In this document: in pieces, positions 54,552-64,000 of the stretch
Layout: every line of letters begins with the position of its first letter
How positions within the stretch are numbered: the first letter of the stretch is position 1
Assembly (NCBI RefSeq): GCF_025947145.1
Contig: NZ_CP109999.1
Span: forward strand, 2,852,001 to 2,916,000
Reading direction: 5' to 3'
DNA length: 64,000 nucleotides
Source: Flavobacterium sp. N1994
Lineage (GTDB): Bacteria; Bacteroidota; Bacteroidia; Flavobacteriales; Flavobacteriaceae
The notes under the pieces: generated by a model
Database searches by the model: none
Seen by the model: the letters and a program-made list of their open reading frames with translations, nothing else
What the model was told of the DNA's origin: nothing
Translations under genes and position numbers: made by a program

Positions 54552-55229
54552 TCAAGGCAACTTCTTATCGTCAACTTTTACCCTAATGGCACGCATCTTA
54601 CTAATGTTCTTCGTAATGCAATACTCATCATAAGTAACCGATGCTTTAAAAATCAACTTTCCTTTGTTAGCAATTTTACTAATAAACCCATACAATTCAT
54701 CATAATGCGAACCATTGGTCTCAGTCAGTTGCTTCAAACTATTCATATAGTCATTTTGCAAACTATTCTTAGCAGCAAGCTTCGTAATAAAGTCATCCAA
54801 CGTAGCTACAAACGCAGCCGACATCCCTTCTTCCTCAAGAGCAGCTTGGTTACTAGTAACATACTGTAAAACACCCTCCGTCTTCAAAACAGCCCCCTCA
54901 ATATTAGCAATGTAAAGGTCATTTTTCAAAGCCGTAACAACCTGAGTATTCAACCCAGCATCAGCAACATAACTGTTCAAAACCGTAAGCTCCGCATTCA
55001 ACGCAGCAGCCGTTTGATACAAGTCAGCAGTAACTTTCTTTTTTTCTTCAGCCTTTACCACACGACTCTCCAATTTCTTTACAAAATTTAACTTGGTAGT
55101 AAACGCAGTCAAAAACGCATCATTCAATTTAGGAAACTTAGCCACAATAATAGCTTGGTCTCGCACAAAGCTTGGTAATATAAAATCACCCAAAGCAGTG
55201 TATTCTTCTTTTTTAATTCTAGTAATCAT
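54552..55229 (-). CDS. Array-associated helical protein, paralogue 2
   Basis: A 225-residue paralogue of the 34596-35279 protein, with shared motifs TALGDF, DAGLNT, NIEGA, HYDEL, GKLIFKASVTYDEY. Cytoplasmic, helical, function unknown. Its upstream region has the same layout as paralogue 1: palindrome near -48, sigma-54-like element near -68, and a 21-bp tandem array beginning about 158 bp upstream. The two loci are 20 kb apart. It ends VDDKKLP. Confidence 0.75.
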   Translation of the reverse strand: MITRIKKEEYTALGDFILPSFVRDQAIIVAKFPKLNDAFLTAFTTKLNFVKKLESRVVKAEEKKKVTADLYQTAAALNAELTVLNSYVADAGLNTQVVTALKNDLYIANIEGAVLKTEGVLQYVTSNQAALEEEGMSAAFVATLDDFITKLAAKNSLQNDYMNSLKQLTETNGSHYDELYGFISKIANKGKLIFKASVTYDEYCITKNISKMRAIRVKVDDKKLP

Positions 55230-55272
55230 AATAATAAAATTTTAAAAAGTAAAACAAAAATTTAAAACTCAG

Positions 55273-55282
55273 TACACGTGTA
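55273..55282. promoter_or_regulatory. Palindrome near the expected transcription start of paralogue 2
   Basis: TACACGTGTA is a perfect 10-bp palindrome centred about 48 bp before the start codon, matching the position of the palindrome at paralogue 1, though with a different sequence. Confidence 0.35.
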
Positions 55283-55294
55283 TAATAAACCCAA

Positions 55295-55311
55295 AACAAA
55301 AAGCGTGCCAA
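55295..55311 (-). promoter_or_regulatory. Sigma-54-like promoter of paralogue 2
   Basis: On the minus strand TTGGCACG-N4-TTGTT. The -24 box is an exact match and the spacing between GG and the G of the -12 box is ten bases; the C of the -12 GC is a T. It is about 68 bp before the start codon. Confidence 0.5.
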
Positions 55312-55386
55312 AATTCCTACGCTAACAAAATTTTAACATTCTTTAAGTTAGGTACATAGCTTTTTTAGTATGGAAAATGCAATAGC

Positions 55387-55596
55387 TAGGGCGGGACATA
55401 GCATTTCTAGGTTGGGACATCTAATTCCTAAGTCGGGACATTCAATATCTAGGTCGGGACATTACATTTTTAGGTTGGGACATCTAATTCCTAGGTTGGG
55501 ACATTTAATATCTAGGTTGGGACATTACGTTCTTAGGTTGGGACATTCAATTCTTAGGTTGGGACAACTAATTTATAGGTCGGGACAAACAGCATC
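55387..55596. repeat. 21-bp tandem repeat array, 10 units (array 2)
   Basis: Ten adjacent units of exactly 21 bp with the plus-strand consensus TAGGTYGGGACAT, then three variable bases, ATT and a variable pair; a degenerate eleventh unit follows. It ends 76 bp upstream of the sigma-54-like element of paralogue 2. Sequence differs from array 1, but the period is the same. A frame stays open through it for the same arithmetic reason. Confidence 0.95.
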
Positions 55597-55787
55597 TAGG
55601 CCCAAATGTTACCCATTTACACAAGTACAAAAAAGCAAAATCCCCCTCAAAATCCCCATGTAAAACAATAACTCACAACCCACAACATTTCTACTCCCAT
55701 CCAATCATTTTTTAGATGTCTAATAGCATGAAATTAAATTCATTCCCACAATTTGTAAATTCAATTTTTATTTTCAATACAGAATAG

Positions 55788-55795
55788 TACTTTTG
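55788..55795 (+). promoter_or_regulatory. -7 promoter element of guaA
   Basis: TACTTTTG is an exact TAnnTTTG element that ends three bases before the guaA ATG (55799). If transcription starts 5-7 bases after it, the mRNA has almost no leader. Confidence 0.5.
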
Positions 55796-55798
55796 CAC

Positions 55799-57328
55799 AT
55801 GCAACACAACGTACTAATTTTAGATTTTGGCTCGCAATACACACAACTCATTGCGCGCCGGGTTAGGGAACTCAATATCTTCTGCGAAATCTTTCCCTAC
55901 AATCATTTTCCAGATGATTTATCCTCCTACAAAGCAGTTATCCTCTCGGGTAGCCCTTATTCCGTTAGAGCCGAAGACGCTCCTCATCCTGATTTATCCC
56001 AAATAAGAGGCAAACTTCCTTTACTAGCCGTGTGTTACGGTGCCCAATATTTAGCCCACTTCAATGGAGGAGAAGTTGCACCAAGTAACATCAGAGAATA
56101 CGGTCGAGCCAATTTATCGTTCATCAAAGAAGGAGAGCATTTTCTACAAGATGTAGCGCCAAATTCCCAAGTCTGGATGAGCCACAGCGATACCATCAAG
56201 AAATTGCCAACAAACGGAGTTCGTTTAGCCAGTACCAAAGACGTAGAAAACGCAGCTTTCAGAATAGAAGGAGAAACCACGTATGCTATCCAGTTCCACC
56301 CCGAAGTATACCATTCCACCGATGGAAAACAAATACTGGAAAACTTCTTAGTAAAGATTGCCCAAGTCCCTCAAAACTTTACTCCAAACGCATTTGTAGA
56401 GGATTGCGTAAAAGAACTACAAGAAAAAGTAAAAGGAGACAAAGTAGTTTTAGGATTATCAGGCGGAGTTGACTCTACAGTAGCCGCAGTACTATTACAC
56501 AAAGCCATTGGAACCAACTTATATTGCATTTTTGTAAACAACGGCTTGCTCCGTAAAAACGAATTCGAAAACGTACTCCATCAATACAAAGACATGGGCC
56601 TAAACGTAAAAGGAGTAGACGCCTCCGATCGTTTTCTGTTAGCCCTAGCCGGAGTAGAAGACCCCGAGACCAAACGTAAAGCCATAGGCAAAGCCTTCAT
56701 AGAAGTTTTCGACGAAGAAGCTCATCGTATAGAAGACGTAAAATGGTTAGCTCAAGGCACTATCTATCCTGATGTAATCGAATCGGTTTCTGTAAAAGGG
56801 CCATCGGCAACCATCAAATCCCACCACAACGTAGGAGGCCTCCCCGATTATATGAAACTACAAATCGTAGAACCTTTACGAATGTTGTTCAAAGATGAGG
56901 TAAGGAGAGTAGGCAAAACATTGGGCATCGACCCAGAACTACTAGGAAGACACCCCTTCCCAGGACCAGGTTTATCCATCAGAATCTTAGGAGCCATCAC
57001 ACCAGAGAAAGTGAGAATCCTCCAAGAAGTAGATGCTGTTTTCATCAACGGGTTAAAAGAGCATGGCTTATATGATAAAGTATGGCAAGCAGGTGCCATT
57101 TTACTCCCGGTAAATAGCGTTGGAGTGATGGGTGATGAGCGTACTTATGAAAAAGTAGTAGCCCTAAGAGCCGTAGAATCCACAGACGGAATGACAGCAG
57201 ATTGGGTGCATTTACCCTATGATTTTTTAATGAAAATCTCTAATGAAATCATCAATAAAGTCAAAGGAGTGAACCGTGTAGTGTATGACATTAGTTCCAA
57301 ACCACCAGCTACCATTGAATGGGAGTAG
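55799..57328 (+). CDS. guaA: GMP synthase (glutamine-hydrolysing)
   Basis: GuaA aminates XMP to GMP. I start at ATG 55799 ([20 protein letters not shown]), the family start; a TTG two codons upstream is less likely. The 509 residues carry the class I amidotransferase domain with Cys79 (AVCYGAQ), His167 and Glu169 (FHPE), the PP-loop SGGVDST (221-227), and the C-terminal dimerisation domain ending [11 protein letters not shown]. Complete. Confidence 0.98.
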   Translation: MQHNVLILDFGSQYTQLIARRVRELNIFCEIFPYNHFPDDLSSYKAVILSGSPYSVRAEDAPHPDLSQIRGKLPLLAVCYGAQYLAHFNGGEVAPSNIREYGRANLSFIKEGEHFLQDVAPNSQVWMSHSDTIKKLPTNGVRLASTKDVENAAFRIEGETTYAIQFHPEVYHSTDGKQILENFLVKIAQVPQNFTPNAFVEDCVKELQEKVKGDKVVLGLSGGVDSTVAAVLLHKAIGTNLYCIFVNNGLLRKNEFENVLHQYKDMGLNVKGVDASDRFLLALAGVEDPETKRKAIGKAFIEVFDEEAHRIEDVKWLAQGTIYPDVIESVSVKGPSATIKSHHNVGGLPDYMKLQIVEPLRMLFKDEVRRVGKTLGIDPELLGRHPFPGPGLSIRILGAITPEKVRILQEVDAVFINGLKEHGLYDKVWQAGAILLPVNSVGVMGDERTYEKVVALRAVESTDGMTADWVHLPYDFLMKISNEIINKVKGVNRVVYDISSKPPATIEWE

Positions 57329-57425
57329 TTTTTGTTAACAGTAAAAAGTTAATGAAAAAAAGTACCAATTAATATGGCATTTAAAAAGTTTTGTTAACTT
57401 TAGACGTTTAAAAAATAATAAGTAA

Positions 57426-59480
57426 ATGAAAAACCGCATTCTTTTTTCTATAGTTTTAACCGTATTTTCTTTTGTGTTTACGGTTGCTGCGAAGCAAGAA
57501 AAATATATTAAACATACTGTTGTTAAAGGGGAAACGATTACTATGATAGCCCAAAAATATAAGGTAACCCCTTATGATATTTACAAGCTAAACCCCGATT
57601 CTCAAAACGGTATTCAATTGGATAGTGTCTTACTAATTCCACCAACAGGTGAAGTAGTAGCTGCTCCAGCACCTAAAAGTACTCCGAGTACTCCTCAAAA
57701 CACCAACCCAACTACACATTTAGTTCAGCCGAAAGAAACCATGTACAGTCTTTCCAAACAGTACAACATCACCATTGACGAACTAAAAGCAGCCAATGGA
57801 GACTTGCTAAAAGATGGTTTGAAGATTGGGCAGAATATTAAAATCCCTGCATCAGGAAGCGGTCAAAGTGTAGTGGTGGCAAAACCAGTTGAGGTAGAAA
57901 AACCAGTAGTAAAAGAAACTCCAAAAGTGGTAGCTCCAAAAGCAGAACCAAAACCGGTAATAGCACCAGCGGGAACTACCTATCATATCATTGAACCAAA
58001 AGAAACTAAATACGGCATCTCTAAAAAATACGGAATGACCATTGCCGAATTAGAGCGTCTAAACCCACAAATCGCTAACGATTTTCCAATAGGTCTTAAA
58101 ATAGTAGTATCAGGAAATGCTCCAGCACCAGCGGTAGCAGAACCAACAAAGAAACTCGTGGCGGAAGCACCAGTAGTAACCAATACAGAAAGCACAAGCA
58201 GTACCAAAAAATACCTGGAAGAATATGTGGTGAAACCAAAAGAAACCGTAGCCAGTATTGCTGCCGATTATGGTATTTCTGAAAAGGAATTAATCTCCTT
58301 AAACCCCGAGTTAAAGAAGGGCGTAAAACTAGGGATGATTCTCAGAGTTCCCAAAGGACAGCGGAAAGAACCGGTCAGAAAGGAACAAGGAAATTTATCG
58401 AAATCAATCAACACTAATGCGAGAAAACAACTCGCATTACTTTTTCCATTTAATATCTCAAAACTAGAAAGCGATACCATTAACTCTACTCAAGCGCGTT
58501 TGAAGAAAGATAAATTCTTAAACTTGACTTTAGATTTTTACGCAGGCGCCCTAATGGCAATTGACTCGGCTAAAGTGTTAGGTTTAAATGTAGACATCAA
58601 AATTTTAGATTCACAAGAAACTAAAAACTCTTCCAATGTGGCGGCGTTAGTGCAACAAAACAACCTCCAAACGATGGATGCCATAGTAGGACCCTTTTAC
58701 CAATCCAACGTAGAAAAACTAGCAGAATTGGTACAGTCAACTAAAACGCCTGTCATTTCACCATTGTCAAAAGAAGATGGGAAAAAGTATGCTAACTTAT
58801 ACCAATCAATGCCATTAAATGATGTCTTAAGAAGCTCTATTTTTAATTATATGAGATCGAAAGGCGGTAACATAGTAGCGGTAGTAGATAATAAAAAAGG
58901 AAGTATCAAACAGTACATTCAAACTGCACAAACCGCAGTTAAAATAGTGGGCTTGAGCGAAAAGGGAACTGTGGTTGCCGATAGTTTGAAAGCCGTATTT
59001 CAGAAAGACAAACTCAATTATGTAGTGCTCGCTTCCGAAAGTACCGGAATGATTTTAGCAACTACATCGGCTATGCTAGCAGCTCAAAAAGACTATCAAG
59101 TACAATTGGTTATTTTAGAGCCTAATGAAACGCTTGATTTTGAAGAAATATCCTTGACAAGGTTAACCAAACTAAAACTATTATACCCATCCCTTTCCAG
59201 ACCAAACGAAAGCGATGAAGCCAATCAGTTTGATGCCAAGTATAAAAAAATCAATAAAATCTTGCCCAACCAATACGCCATCAGAGGCTTTGATGTAACC
59301 TTTGATACCTTACTAAGATTATCACAGGATAAAACGTTCGAAGAAACCGTACAAGCTTCTTCTTCTGAACAAATAGAAAACAAATTTGAATACGTAGCCA
59401 ATGCTACTTACGGCTATTCCAACAACGGCATATACATTCTGTATTACGACACCGATTTAACGATAAAAGAAGCACTCTAA
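57426..59480 (+). CDS. LysM-domain protein with periplasmic-binding-like domain
   Basis: The 684-residue protein has a signal peptide (about 1-22), four LysM motifs (about residues 30-72, 97-142, 187-232 and 265-310, e.g. VVKGETITMIAQKYKVTPYD), which bind peptidoglycan, separated by Pro/Ala/Lys-rich linkers, and a C-terminal type 1 periplasmic-binding-like domain (about 335-684) with DAIVGPFYQSN and TPVISPLSKE. It may link cell-wall turnover to signalling; the ligand is unknown. Its stop overlaps the start of the next gene. Confidence 0.85.
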   Translation: MKNRILFSIVLTVFSFVFTVAAKQEKYIKHTVVKGETITMIAQKYKVTPYDIYKLNPDSQNGIQLDSVLLIPPTGEVVAAPAPKSTPSTPQNTNPTTHLVQPKETMYSLSKQYNITIDELKAANGDLLKDGLKIGQNIKIPASGSGQSVVVAKPVEVEKPVVKETPKVVAPKAEPKPVIAPAGTTYHIIEPKETKYGISKKYGMTIAELERLNPQIANDFPIGLKIVVSGNAPAPAVAEPTKKLVAEAPVVTNTESTSSTKKYLEEYVVKPKETVASIAADYGISEKELISLNPELKKGVKLGMILRVPKGQRKEPVRKEQGNLSKSINTNARKQLALLFPFNISKLESDTINSTQARLKKDKFLNLTLDFYAGALMAIDSAKVLGLNVDIKILDSQETKNSSNVAALVQQNNLQTMDAIVGPFYQSNVEKLAELVQSTKTPVISPLSKEDGKKYANLYQSMPLNDVLRSSIFNYMRSKGGNIVAVVDNKKGSIKQYIQTAQTAVKIVGLSEKGTVVADSLKAVFQKDKLNYVVLASESTGMILATTSAMLAAQKDYQVQLVILEPNETLDFEEISLTRLTKLKLLYPSLSRPNESDEANQFDAKYKKINKILPNQYAIRGFDVTFDTLLRLSQDKTFEETVQASSSEQIENKFEYVANATYGYSNNGIYILYYDTDLTIKEAL

Positions 59481-59884
59481 TGAAAACATCTATTGTTAGG
59501 TATTTAGGCGAACTAAGAACATCGTCCATGCATTTACAATCGGGAACCGAAATCCTTACCGATGCACCCACCGATAATAATGGAAAAGGAGAAGCGTTCT
59601 CACCAACCGATATGGTGGCGAATTCTTTGGCCACTTGCATGATTACCATTATGGCTATCAAATCTAGAGACATGGATGTGGAATTAAAAGGCACCACCGC
59701 CGAAGTGCGCAAAGTCATGGCTGCTGAACCTAGAAGAATTTCGGAAATTCATGTTACTTTTCACATGAATTTAGAGGCTGATGATAAGACCAAAACTATT
59801 TTAGAAAGAGCTGCAATGACTTGCCCCGTGTTTTACAGTTTACACCCCGATATCAAAAAGGAAATAACCTTTAATTGGAAGTGA
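59480..59884 (+). CDS. OsmC/Ohr family protein
   Basis: The 134-residue protein has the two Cys motifs of the family, LATCMITIMA (Cys54 region) and MTCPVFYSLHPD, used for reduction of organic hydroperoxides in Ohr and OsmC. ATG 59480 overlaps the stop of the LysM gene (TAATG), suggesting coupling. Which subfamily it belongs to is not certain. Confidence 0.85.
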   Translation: MKTSIVRYLGELRTSSMHLQSGTEILTDAPTDNNGKGEAFSPTDMVANSLATCMITIMAIKSRDMDVELKGTTAEVRKVMAAEPRRISEIHVTFHMNLEADDKTKTILERAAMTCPVFYSLHPDIKKEITFNWK

Positions 59885-60117
59885 ATTCGCAACAACAACT
59901 CCTTATAAAATTGGCTCATACTAAAATGCCTTTCGGTAAATATGAAGGGTATTACCTCATTGACTTACCCGAATACTATGTCGTTTGGTATAGCAATAAA
60001 GGGTTTCCTAAAGGACAACTCGGAGAGCAATTGCAATTGGTATACGAACTTAAATTAAATGGTTTAGAAGAATTGGTTCGTAACATAAAAAAGCAATATC
60101 CTAAGAAAGATTATTAG
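59881..60117 (+). CDS. DUF3820-like small protein
   Basis: A 78-residue protein matching DUF3820 with the motif MPFGKYEGYYLIDLPEYYVVWY and KGFPKGQLGEQLQLVYELKLNGL (in parts). Function is not established. The start is taken as GTG 59881, overlapping the osmC-like stop; a TTG at 59875 is an alternative. It ends the three-gene operon. Confidence 0.72.
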   Translation: MNSQQQLLIKLAHTKMPFGKYEGYYLIDLPEYYVVWYSNKGFPKGQLGEQLQLVYELKLNGLEELVRNIKKQYPKKDY

Positions 60118-60191
60118 ATTTATAGACTACTTAGATAAGTTAGATTATAGCCTATTGTTTTTTCTAAAAATCTAACGATTTAACAAACTAA

Positions 60192-61874
<1,683 letters not shown>

Positions 61875-61900
61875 AAGATACTGACAAGTTCAGCGTTACT

Positions 61901-63811
61901 ATGGAACAAAAGAAATTTGATTTTAATACAATTATAGGCTTTGGTCTAATATTCATCATCATCATGTGGATGATGTTTAACAACCAAAAAGAATCTCAAA
62001 AGGAACAAATAGCAAAAGCAAAAGCTACTAAAGATAGCATTCAAAAAGCAAAAACTTCGCTACCAAAACAAGCGTTAACAGCAGTGGTAGATTCGACAGC
62101 AACCGATTCAGTAGCTATTAAAAAGTTACAAGGAAGTTTAGGAAGTTTTGCTTATTCGGCAACCTTACCTTCTGCCAAAGAAAATGTAACCACATTAGAA
62201 AATGAAGTAGTGAAACTAAAAATCTCCAACAAAGGAGGGAATATAGTAGAAGCCACTTTAAAGGAATTTGAAAAATACGCTAAAGGTTCTGGGCAATTAG
62301 TGGAATTAGTAAAAAACAATAATGCTAGTCTTAATCTACAATTACAAACCAAAGACAACCGAGTTTTAAATACGAAAGACTTATTCTTTGAACCAACACT
62401 AACTAAAGTTGGTAACGATCAAGTGTTGTCAATGAAATTGAAAGCGGGAGCTAATGCCTTTTTAGAATACAAATATGTATTAAAACCAAAAGAGTATATG
62501 CTTGGTTTTGATCTTCGTTCTCAAGGGTTAAATGGGGTTTTAAATACCACCAAACCATTAGATTTAGAATGGGATTTAAAAGCCTATTGTAATGAAAAAA
62601 GTATAGCTTATGAAAACCGATATGCTGAGATTTATTTTGAGCACAAAGACGGAAAAGTAAGTTATGTAAGTCAAGGTACAGCCAAAGAAGAATTGCCAGA
62701 GAAAGCCACTTTTGTAGCGTATAAACAACACTTCTTTTCTTCTATTTTGTTATTCAATGCTCCAATTGAAAATGCAAAACTTTATTCTACCGATTTAGTA
62801 GTGGATAAAACTAAAGACACGATTTTTACTAAACAATTTAAATCCACTTTACCGTTAGCATTTAAAAATGGCGAGTTAGATTATAAAATGAATTGGTATT
62901 ATGGTCCCACAGATTATAAAACATTAAAAGCCTACGATAAGAACTTAGATAAAATCATTCCGTTAGGCTGGGGGATTTTCGGTTGGATAAACCGCTTTAT
63001 TTTCATTCCGTTATTTGGATTTTTAGGGTCATTTATTCCTTATGGAATTGCGATTATTTTGTTTACCATTTTAATCAAAATTGCCATGTCGCCTATTACT
63101 TTTAAATCCTTTTTGTCACAAGCCAAAATGAAAGTATTGCGTCCTGAGATTATGGAACTTGGAGAAAAATTCAAAAAAGATCCAATGAAGAAACAACAGG
63201 AAACTATGAAGCTATATAGCAAAGCCGGAGTAAATCCGATGGCGGGTTGTATTCCTGCCTTGATTCAAATTCCGTTTATGTATGCTTCGTTCCAGTTCTT
63301 CCCATCGGCATTTGAGTTGCGTCAAAAGAGTTTCTTGTGGGCCAATGACTTGTCGTCTTTTGATGCTGTAATTACTTGGAAACAAAATATTCCAATCATT
63401 TCGGCTGTATATGGCAACCACATTAGTTTGTTTCCTATTTTGGCGGCTATTGCAATTTTCTTCTATATGAAAATGACTTCAGGAGATCAGGCGATGGCAC
63501 AACCACAACAAGAAGGAATGCCAGATATGACTAAAATCATGAAGATGATGATTTACATTTCGCCAGTTATGATGTTGTTATTCTTCAATAGTTATGGTTC
63601 TGGATTGAGTTTGTATAACTTTATCTCTAACTTAATTACTATTGGAATCATGTTGGTGATTAAGAAGTATTTTATCAACAGCGAAAAAATACATGCTCAA
63701 ATTCAAGAGAATAAGACTAAGCCAAAATCTGAAAGTAAGTTCCAAAAGAAAATGAGAGAAATGATGGAACAAGCCGAAGCTCAAAAGCAATTGCAAAATA
63801 AAAAGAAATAA
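61901..63811 (+). CDS. yidC: Membrane protein insertase YidC
   Basis: YidC inserts and folds inner-membrane proteins with or without SecY. The 636-residue protein has an N-terminal helix (about residues 9-24), a large periplasmic beta domain (about 60-350), and the Oxa1 core with FLGSFIPYGIAIILFTILIK, PITFKSFLSQAKMKVLRPEI and NPMAGCIPALIQIPFMYASF. The C-terminus is basic and Gln-rich (KMREMMEQAEAQKQLQNKKK), as in ribosome-binding tails. It follows pyrG. Confidence 0.97.
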   Translation: MEQKKFDFNTIIGFGLIFIIIMWMMFNNQKESQKEQIAKAKATKDSIQKAKTSLPKQALTAVVDSTATDSVAIKKLQGSLGSFAYSATLPSAKENVTTLENEVVKLKISNKGGNIVEATLKEFEKYAKGSGQLVELVKNNNASLNLQLQTKDNRVLNTKDLFFEPTLTKVGNDQVLSMKLKAGANAFLEYKYVLKPKEYMLGFDLRSQGLNGVLNTTKPLDLEWDLKAYCNEKSIAYENRYAEIYFEHKDGKVSYVSQGTAKEELPEKATFVAYKQHFFSSILLFNAPIENAKLYSTDLVVDKTKDTIFTKQFKSTLPLAFKNGELDYKMNWYYGPTDYKTLKAYDKNLDKIIPLGWGIFGWINRFIFIPLFGFLGSFIPYGIAIILFTILIKIAMSPITFKSFLSQAKMKVLRPEIMELGEKFKKDPMKKQQETMKLYSKAGVNPMAGCIPALIQIPFMYASFQFFPSAFELRQKSFLWANDLSSFDAVITWKQNIPIISAVYGNHISLFPILAAIAIFFYMKMTSGDQAMAQPQQEGMPDMTKIMKMMIYISPVMMLLFFNSYGSGLSLYNFISNLITIGIMLVIKKYFINSEKIHAQIQENKTKPKSESKFQKKMREMMEQAEAQKQLQNKKK

Positions 63812-63832
63812 CATTTCTTAAACCAATAAAAA

Positions 63833-63862
63833 AAGCGCAGTGTAACTGCGCTTTTCTTTTTT
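63833..63862 (+). terminator. Intrinsic terminator after yidC
   Basis: AAGCGCAGT (63833-63841) pairs with ACTGCGCTT (63845-63853) around GTA, followed by a T-rich tract. It may also serve the convergent gene. Confidence 0.9.
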
Positions 63863-63876
63863 ATAGCAATTTAAAA

Positions 63877-64000
63877 TTATAAAACGGGCTGTAAAACTTT
63901 GTTAATAGCATGTATAACACCATTTGAACATTGGATATCGGCTTGGTAAACTCTTGATAAGTTATTTGCTGTATCTTTAATATCTACCGTTCCTGTTCCA
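63877..64000 (-). CDS. Fasciclin-domain protein (partial, C-terminal end)
   Basis: Only the last 40 codons are inside the window, ending at TAA 63877-63879. The translation includes VDIKDTANNLSRVYQADIQC and SNGVIHAINKVLQPVL; the GVIHAINKVL segment is the conserved fasciclin (FAS1) H2 motif. FAS1 proteins are usually exported cell-surface adhesion proteins, often lipoproteins in Bacteroidota. The rest of the protein is beyond the right edge. Confidence 0.85.
   Translation of the reverse strand, partial: GTGTVDIKDTANNLSRVYQADIQCSNGVIHAINKVLQPVL

Noticed and set aside
55370..55663. Plus-strand frame of SRLGHLIPR-like repeats
   Set aside because: Translation of the 21-bp array 2; an arithmetic artefact.

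Overview
The window is chromosomal DNA from a Flavobacterium-like member of the Bacteroidota. The evidence is AT-rich sequence, Bacteroidota promoters of the TTTG / TAnnTTTG type, start codons without Shine-Dalgarno sequences, a SusC/RagA receptor, six proteins with type IX secretion (T9SS) sorting domains, and the family-typical str-S10-spc-alpha ribosomal cluster lacking tuf, adk and map. This is inferred from gene content; no database search was run.

Region 1 (1-3.3 kb): the N-terminal part of a SusC/RagA TonB-dependent receptor and an Omp85/BamA-like outer-membrane protein, both on the minus strand. Region 2 (3.3-20.8 kb): one long plus-strand run, rpsL-rpsG-fusA-rpsJ, then rplC through rplO, secY, infA, rpmJ, rpsM, rpsK, rpsD, rpoA and rplQ, from a clear promoter to a clear terminator. 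Four of its few real intergenic gaps (before rplC, rpsH, rpsD and rplQ) hold inverted repeats that look like ribosomal-protein leader structures. Region 3 (20.8-24.7 kb): carA, a secreted unknown, and eno.

Region 4 (24.7-34.5 kb) is an accessory island with nearly all genes on the minus strand: T9SS cargo, small membrane proteins, lipoproteins, DUF4365-like and DUF4145-like proteins, and a REP-associated tyrosine transposase (RAYT) bracketed by inverted copies of its probable REP hairpin. Most genes are followed by an imperfect palindrome, and the clearest of these have ATAAC...GTTAT-type ends, which suggests an integron-cassette-like array without an integrase. At least two more dispersed repeat families occur here.

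Region 5 (34.5-40.3 kb): a small helical protein with a 21-bp tandem repeat array upstream; an ABC-2 permease/M1 aminopeptidase gene split by a one-base frameshift; and its ABC ATPase. Region 6 (40.3-54.5 kb): a decayed HU-like gene, an SSS-type symporter, and three units in which a paralogous cytoplasmic protein with an HTH-like N-terminus sits beside a large T9SS-exported repeat protein. Region 7 (54.5-55.8 kb): a second copy of the small helical protein, again with a 21-bp array of different sequence upstream.

Region 8 (55.8-64 kb): guaA, a LysM/periplasmic-binding-like protein, an OsmC-like protein, a DUF3820-like protein, pyrG, yidC, and the C-terminal end of a fasciclin-domain protein.

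The most striking undescribed feature is the pair at 34.6-35.7 kb and 54.5-55.6 kb. Two paralogous genes each carry a sigma-54-like -24 element about 65 bp before the start codon, a palindrome near the expected transcription start, and an upstream array of 10-12 units with a period of exactly 21 bp.
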